Below are positions 59,133-64,000 of a stretch of 64,000 nucleotides of DNA, in pieces. Position numbers and translations under genes: made by a program. Position 1 is the first letter of the stretch. Each line of letters begins with the position of its first letter. A model generated the notes under the pieces. That model made no database searches, was not told the origin of the DNA, and was given only the letters and a program-made list of their open reading frames with translations. This DNA comes from Ephemerocybe angulata (lineage: Eukaryota > Basidiomycota > Agaricomycetes > Agaricales > Psathyrellaceae). The stretch covers positions 1,364,001 through 1,428,000 of the forward strand of contig JAACJK010000002.1 in NCBI GenBank assembly GCA_013368325.1. Direction: 5' to 3'.

Positions 59133-61566
59133 ATGGTATCCTCCTTACAACTCCCCTTTCTAACCACTCACGCATTTCTCCTCGTAACATGGCACCTCCT
59201 CGTTCCTCTTGCGAGATGCGCGGTCTATCAGAGCATGGAAGGACTACCGGCCGATCTCAAACCGTTTGACTTTATTGTCGCTGGGGGTACGTATCCAGTC
59301 TCCACTATCCATACTTACTTGCACCTGACATCGTCATGAAGGCGGCACCGCAGGATCAGTGGTCGCAAGCCGCCTGTCGGAGAACGCCGATTTCAACGTC
59401 CTGCTGATCGAAGCCGGGCCCGAGTACGTATATACTGGCATCGCTGCTTCTGATTCTCATTTCGACTTACGATTTTCTTCACTGCGCATGGCAGCACTGC
59501 AGGTGTCCTCGAAATCGACGTACCCGGGCTCATCGGCCAGATCAACGCCAGCATATACAATTGGAACTACGTCACTACGCCTCAGCCGGGCCTCAATGGG
59601 AGGACGATTGGTGTGCCCAGAGGCCGTGGGCTTGGCGGAAGCAGTTGCATCAGTAAGTGTCACTGGCCTACTCCTACGGCGCTAGCGTCGAAAACTGAGT
59701 ATGTACACTTCAAGATGGAATGGCATACAGCAGGGGAGCGAGTGACGACTACGACAATTGGGCCCGATTAACTGGAGACCCTCGATGGCGTTGGAACGCC
59801 CTCTGGCCGTACATTAAACGCGTGCGTCAGAGACTTCGCGAAATGGGATGGATGGATATAGTACGCTGATGTTTGGTCTCGTCATAGCACGAGCATTGGA
59901 TGGGCGCAGCGGGCGGGCGCAACGCGACAGGAGAATACGATCCAAGCGTACATGGCTACAATGGGAATGTCGGCACAGGCCTGCCATGGGACGCGACGAA
60001 CGAGCACGACATCCGCGCGATCCGGCAAACTGAGATTCAGGGAGACCTTCATTTAGTGCCCGACCTTAATGCGGGAAAGCCGATTGGTCTCAGTAAGTCT
60101 GTCTCTCAATACGCGCTGAGAGTCTGTGAGTTGTATTAATTGGACATCGTAAGCATGGCTCCAGCTGACCACAGGCGGTGGGGAGCGCTGGAGCGCTGCA
60201 AAGTCTTATCTCGGACCACACGTTCGGAGAAGGCCCAATCTCACGATTCTGCTCAACACCCACGTCACTCGCGTTCTCCCGGTCAAGGCTTCGAAGCCGA
60301 AAATCGATGTGAGAACAGTTGAAGTTGCAGATCGCGCGGCAGGTACGAGCTACCCATCTTTTCGTCCACAGAATCGCAGTATACCTTAGTCACATCTCCT
60401 CATGCAGGCTCGCGAGTCACATTCACAGCCAAGAAGGAACTCATCCTTTCAGGAGGCACAATCGGAACTCCCCAAATTTTGCTCAACTCAGGTATTGGGA
60501 ACCGGACCGAGCTCGAACGCCTTGGTATACCCGTGGTTCTCGACTCTCCTTTCGTCGGCGAAGGTATGATGGAACACGTTACTGTGACCCTCACATGGAA
60601 CATTGTACCCCAAAATACAACTATGTGAGCACTTCTTTCACCCTGACAGGCTATCAAATCTTTACTTACGCGGTCGCTCGTACATGCAGAATCGACCCAG
60701 ATGTCGCCTGGGCAATGTGGCAGCAGAACAGAACGGGACCTCTCAGTACACCCGGGCCAGTTCACCAGGTCATGTGGTATCGCCTACCTCAGAAAACCGA
60801 CGTATTGTCGAAGTACAAGGATCCATCATCGGGTCCGGGGTCACCACATTTTCAATTTACCTTTGGAGTGAGTACTTACACAGCTGATGTGCCCGCTATA
60901 TTGAATAGCCAGCTTATGGCGCTGACTTGCATCGCACATTGCACAACCCATCTAGGACCAAGGACGTGTGATACTTTTAACGCCATACTCACGTACGTAC
61001 CTTCTTCCTGCATTGTGTGCTTGACATCCTGGAAGTTAATACCAGACATGATGATGATCAATAGGAGGATCCGTGAAGCTTAACTCAACGGACCCCTTCG
61101 TGCACCCCATCATCGATCAGGGCCTTCTTACACACCCATTCGACCTCGCTGCTCTCGAAGAGGGTATTCGTACTGCTAAGAAATTCTACGCCGGTCCCGC
61201 ATGGGAAGGCTATGTACTTGGGTTCGGCGGTCCCGATCCTGACGTGCTGTCCGCGGAAGAGTTCGAAACGCGTGCACGGGAGGTCGCACGTACTTTCCTT
61301 CACCCGGTCGGGACCGCCACGATGTCGTCGAAGCACGCGAAGCGGGGGGTTGTGGACTCCGAGTTGAGAGTGAAGGGAGCGACAGGCCTGAGGGTGGTTG
61401 ATGCTTCTGTCTTCGTGCGTGCATTAAATGTTACTTTCACCAGTTTATCATGTCTGACCGCCCTTTTCCTTCCTTTTAGCCTCTTACCCCAGCCTCTCTG
61501 ACTCAAGGCCCCGTATACATTGTGTCTGAGCGCGCAGTAGACTTTATTCGTGATTCTTGGCTGTAA
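59133..61566 (+). CDS. Secreted GMC oxidoreductase, second catalytic residue replaced
   Basis: About ten exons give a protein near 580 residues. MVSSLQLPFLTTHAFLLVTW starts a signal peptide. The FAD fold is clear: FDFIVAGGGTAGSVVASRLS and LLIEAGP, then VPRGRGLGGSSCINGMAYSR. GTIGTPQILLNSGIG fits the GMC signature 2. The C-terminal region has FLHPVGTATM with the first catalytic His, VVDSELRVKG and LRVVDASVF. GMC enzymes (aryl-alcohol oxidase, glucose oxidase relatives) oxidise alcohols or sugars outside the cell and release hydrogen peroxide. In the last exon PLTPASLTQGPVY puts Leu where the family has His or Asn (PAGHTQ). Splicing around 60870-61010 is uncertain: I join FTFG to DQGRVILLTPYSR through an intron ending at an in-frame TAG. 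Confidence 0.85.
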
Positions 61567-61866
61567 CACAATATTCCCAATCGCTACTTGGTCTCCAGTG
61601 GTGTGTGTGTGCGGATAATGACGGAAAGTACTTTCTTCAGTTCAGCTTCGAACCAGTCCGGCACTTGTCCACCGTCGGTCGCGATCGCTAACCCAGCCTT
61701 ATGATCATGCGTATGACCCCTAAGCGCATTCGACTTCTAGTAAGTACTGGGCTAGTGGTCTGCTGTACTGTCGCGTACATGGAGACCCCTGGCTGTACAA
61801 CGACCCCTAGCGTTAGTTCAGGAAACAATGAATGGCGACAGGGGTACTCCAGCCAAGATGGGGTGC

Positions 61867-61872
61867 TATAAG
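61867..61872 (+). promoter_or_regulatory. TATA-like element of the Rds1-like gene
   Basis: TATAAG lies 93 bases before the ATG at 61960. The assignment is by motif and spacing. Confidence 0.35.
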
Positions 61873-61959
61873 AAGTGGGCCGCGAAAGAGGGTTCAATCT
61901 CATATCGCATTATCTGCCATCTCTCATACTCTGAAGATTACTACATATCCCTATTAGCC

Positions 61960-63222
61960 ATGAAGCTCTCTCGCTGCCTCACCCTTCTCGTTGCCCTGCT
62001 CCCTATTACCCTCGCCGCTCCCACAGCTTCGAGCGCTCGGCGCCAAGACGCGGCAACTAACGACTACAGTACGTTGGGATGCGCATTATCCACCCACCCA
62101 TCCACAGTGATATTGACACCTTCACTCCCGACAGACTCGCGCTACCTCGTCTACGCCTTATCCCTCGAGCAACTCTCCGTTGCGTTCTATGACTCCTCCC
62201 TCTCCCTACTCTCCGCAGACGATTTCCGTGCTGCGGGGCACCCAGACAACGTGCGACGGGGGTACGAGCAGGTTCTGAAGAGTGCGAAGGCGCATTCCGA
62301 CTACCTCGTCGGGGAGATCACCAACCTGGGACACGCTGATGCCACTGTGGGTTGCGACTATGCTTTGTGAGTGTCCGACCGACCACTCGCGCACTCGGCG
62401 ACCTCCTGGTGATTTGGGATGCTCACTCTATCTATCCTAGCCCGGTCAAAACGACCGAGGACTTCATCAACCTGAGTGAGGCGATTCAGGCGCTTGCGGT
62501 CTCGACCTACGTCGGAGCCCTCGATCGTAGCCAGTCAGATGTGAGTATTTCTTCATACCTTTGGCTGTGATGTGCCCAAATTGACTGACCATCCGTCGCT
62601 CAGACATACACCACTGTTTTTGGCGGGATGCTGGGAGTTGAAGCACGCTATGCCAACTGGATTAGCACCGCGGTCAAGTACCAAGACTTGGGGGATATCA
62701 GTTTCGAGGTGCGTACCATTCATTCAACGAAGATTTTTAACTGTACTGACCTGGGGTGTATTGTGTGCCTAGTATCCGTCTTCGATGAACGATACTTGGA
62801 CCATCGCCGGTCTCTACGTCACCGGGTGCCCACCCGGCGTCGGCCCAGAAGACATATTCCCCGTCGGCCTGGTGGACTGGCCCGTCCTCACCATCCCTGA
62901 CACCGTCTACCCTGGAGAGAGCATCTCCATCTCCTTCCCCAACACCCTCTACTCCACCGAAGATACACTTTTTGCTGGATTCGCGACGGGGATGAACACG
63001 GATATATATCCTCTGATCGGGAACGCTGATGGCAGCTTCTCCGTGACTGTGCCCCAGAACGTCGTTGGAAAGGGCGCAGTGTGGCTTTCTATCGTCAAGG
63101 GAGACGGTTCGTCTGTGAGGGATGATAACATGGTTGCGGGACCGGCTCTCTTGATGATGGCGGGGAGTCAGGAGTGGGATGGTGCGGACAGTGCTCTGAA
63201 CAAGAACACGTGGAGCTGGTGA
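61960..63222 (+). CDS. Rds1/ferritin-like stress protein, secreted
   Basis: Four or more short introns split a frame that reads MKLSRCLTLLVALLPITLAA (signal peptide), then a dibasic site (SARRQD), LVYALSLEQLSVAFYDSSLS, AKAHSDYLVGEITNLG, LSEAIQALAVSTYVGALDRS and FGGMLGVEARYANWISTAVK. This is the four-helix ferritin-like pattern of the fungal Rds1 (stress response) and desiccation-related protein family. The C-terminal third (VPQNVVGKGAVWLSIVKGDG, ending ALNKNTWSW) is the usual beta-rich extension. Rds1 in fission yeast responds to starvation and stress; the biochemical activity is unknown. The start was chosen for the signal peptide; an in-frame upstream ATG at 61828 would bury it. Confidence 0.8.
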
Positions 63223-64000
63223 TTGCAAGGGATGTGTATGCGGTTTGGATTGATACCAATTTGTAGGACTTAGCTGGTTAGATATTTTTCTGGATAGTAT
63301 GTACGTGATCAGCCTTTTTATATATATATACCCTGGCTCGTAAGGAAACAAGCATGTGAGAGAGCGAGCGACATCCCATTCACTGCAATCAAGGTATTCT
63401 GGGCAGTCACTAGTCGGAGGACTTCACAATCGTAGGAACAGCAGGGGCAACGGCCATGCATGATCTGTGCGTGACGACGGTTCAGATGGCGGAGAACTCC
63501 GGCTCGCGCCCTTCAACGGCCAGTGGTACTCATCCTGGAAGTGTGAAAAACGTGCAATAGACGATTGCACTATTGGATGTTCCTTACATGTCGGGGTTTG
63601 AGGGCGCCTCGTGTCTGATTAGTTGCCCATGTATGACGTCAAAGTCAGCTGAGAGACCGTTTAAGCGCCCATCGGGTCCATGAGATCTCGTACAGCCGTA
63701 TCGGCGTATCAAGCGTCAGGCCGGGAACATCTGGATAAGACTCACAACTCCCTTGATTGGGGGTAGTTGTAGGTAGAACAGTCCAAGGATACCCCGTAGT
63801 CAGAATAGACGCCCGTGCCAAGTTCGGGCAGAAGAAGTGTTGTCTCACATGACCGGTACACACAACACGAGGCGATCTGTAAGCCCTGAGCCCTAAGTCG
63901 TGGGTATTGACGGTTGACTGAAGGTTCCTCCCTACGTCTACCTTCGACCTAACCCTACACTTGTAATCTTGCTTCATCGTCTCGATATGAGCTCTGTAGC
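63223..64000. other. Intergenic, end of window
   Basis: A TATATATATA run lies near 63318 in the 3' region of the Rds1-like gene. The remaining frames lack domains. No gene is supported up to the window edge. Confidence 0.4.

Noticed and set aside
1..64000. CRISPR array, rRNA or secondary-metabolite cluster
   Set aside because: No regularly spaced short repeats with unique spacers, no rRNA core motifs, and no polyketide or peptide synthetase domains were seen.

Overview
The window looks like nuclear DNA of an Agaricomycete-type basidiomycete. Genes are split by many short introns of about 50-90 bases. The recognisable families are fungal: a MEF2/Rlm1-type MADS factor, a Chs7-like chitin synthase chaperone, a GMC oxidoreductase, an Rds1/ferritin-like stress protein, glycolipid transfer proteins, BTB and F-box proteins, a TPR-CHAT protein, DUF1996 fragments and small secreted proteins. 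I saw no rRNA, tRNA or CRISPR array. The exact order or genus cannot be read from the sequence.

Layout. Positions 1-8.7 kb hold no gene I can support, but contain a clear 105-bp MITE. From 9.8 to 20 kb lie the MADS factor (+), BTB protein 1 (-), an F-box-like protein (+), and a membrane-anchored lectin-like protein (-) with a truncated, frameshifted paralogue next to it. From 20 to 30 kb is a zone of segmental duplication: two apparently intact GLTP genes, a small secreted protein (SSP1), BTB protein 2, a DUF1996 fragment and an orphan 200-residue gene. From 30 to 50 kb the DNA is dominated by five copies of a long non-coding repeat, called family A here, with internal modules about 280-310 bp apart. 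One copy carries a fresh 614-bp Mutator-like MITE. Between the copies sit a GLTP remnant, SSP2 (-), a second DUF1996 fragment, a Helitron-like 3' terminus and BTB protein 3 (+).

From 50 to 64 kb are a Chs7-like gene that loses its 3' part next to an inverted family-A fragment, a decayed TPR-CHAT gene (-), a near-perfect 43-base palindrome, a secreted GMC oxidoreductase (+) and an Rds1-like protein (+).

The genes do not form a recognisable pathway. The unifying theme is turnover: paralogues of GLTP, SSP, BTB, DUF1996 and the lectin-like gene recur in pieces and in both orientations, with repeat copies at or near the joins. The most interesting items are the two MITEs with 9-bp target duplications and related ends, the unclassified family-A repeat, the paralogous SSP pair with a putative C-C-C-H module, and the broken Chs7 and CHAT genes.
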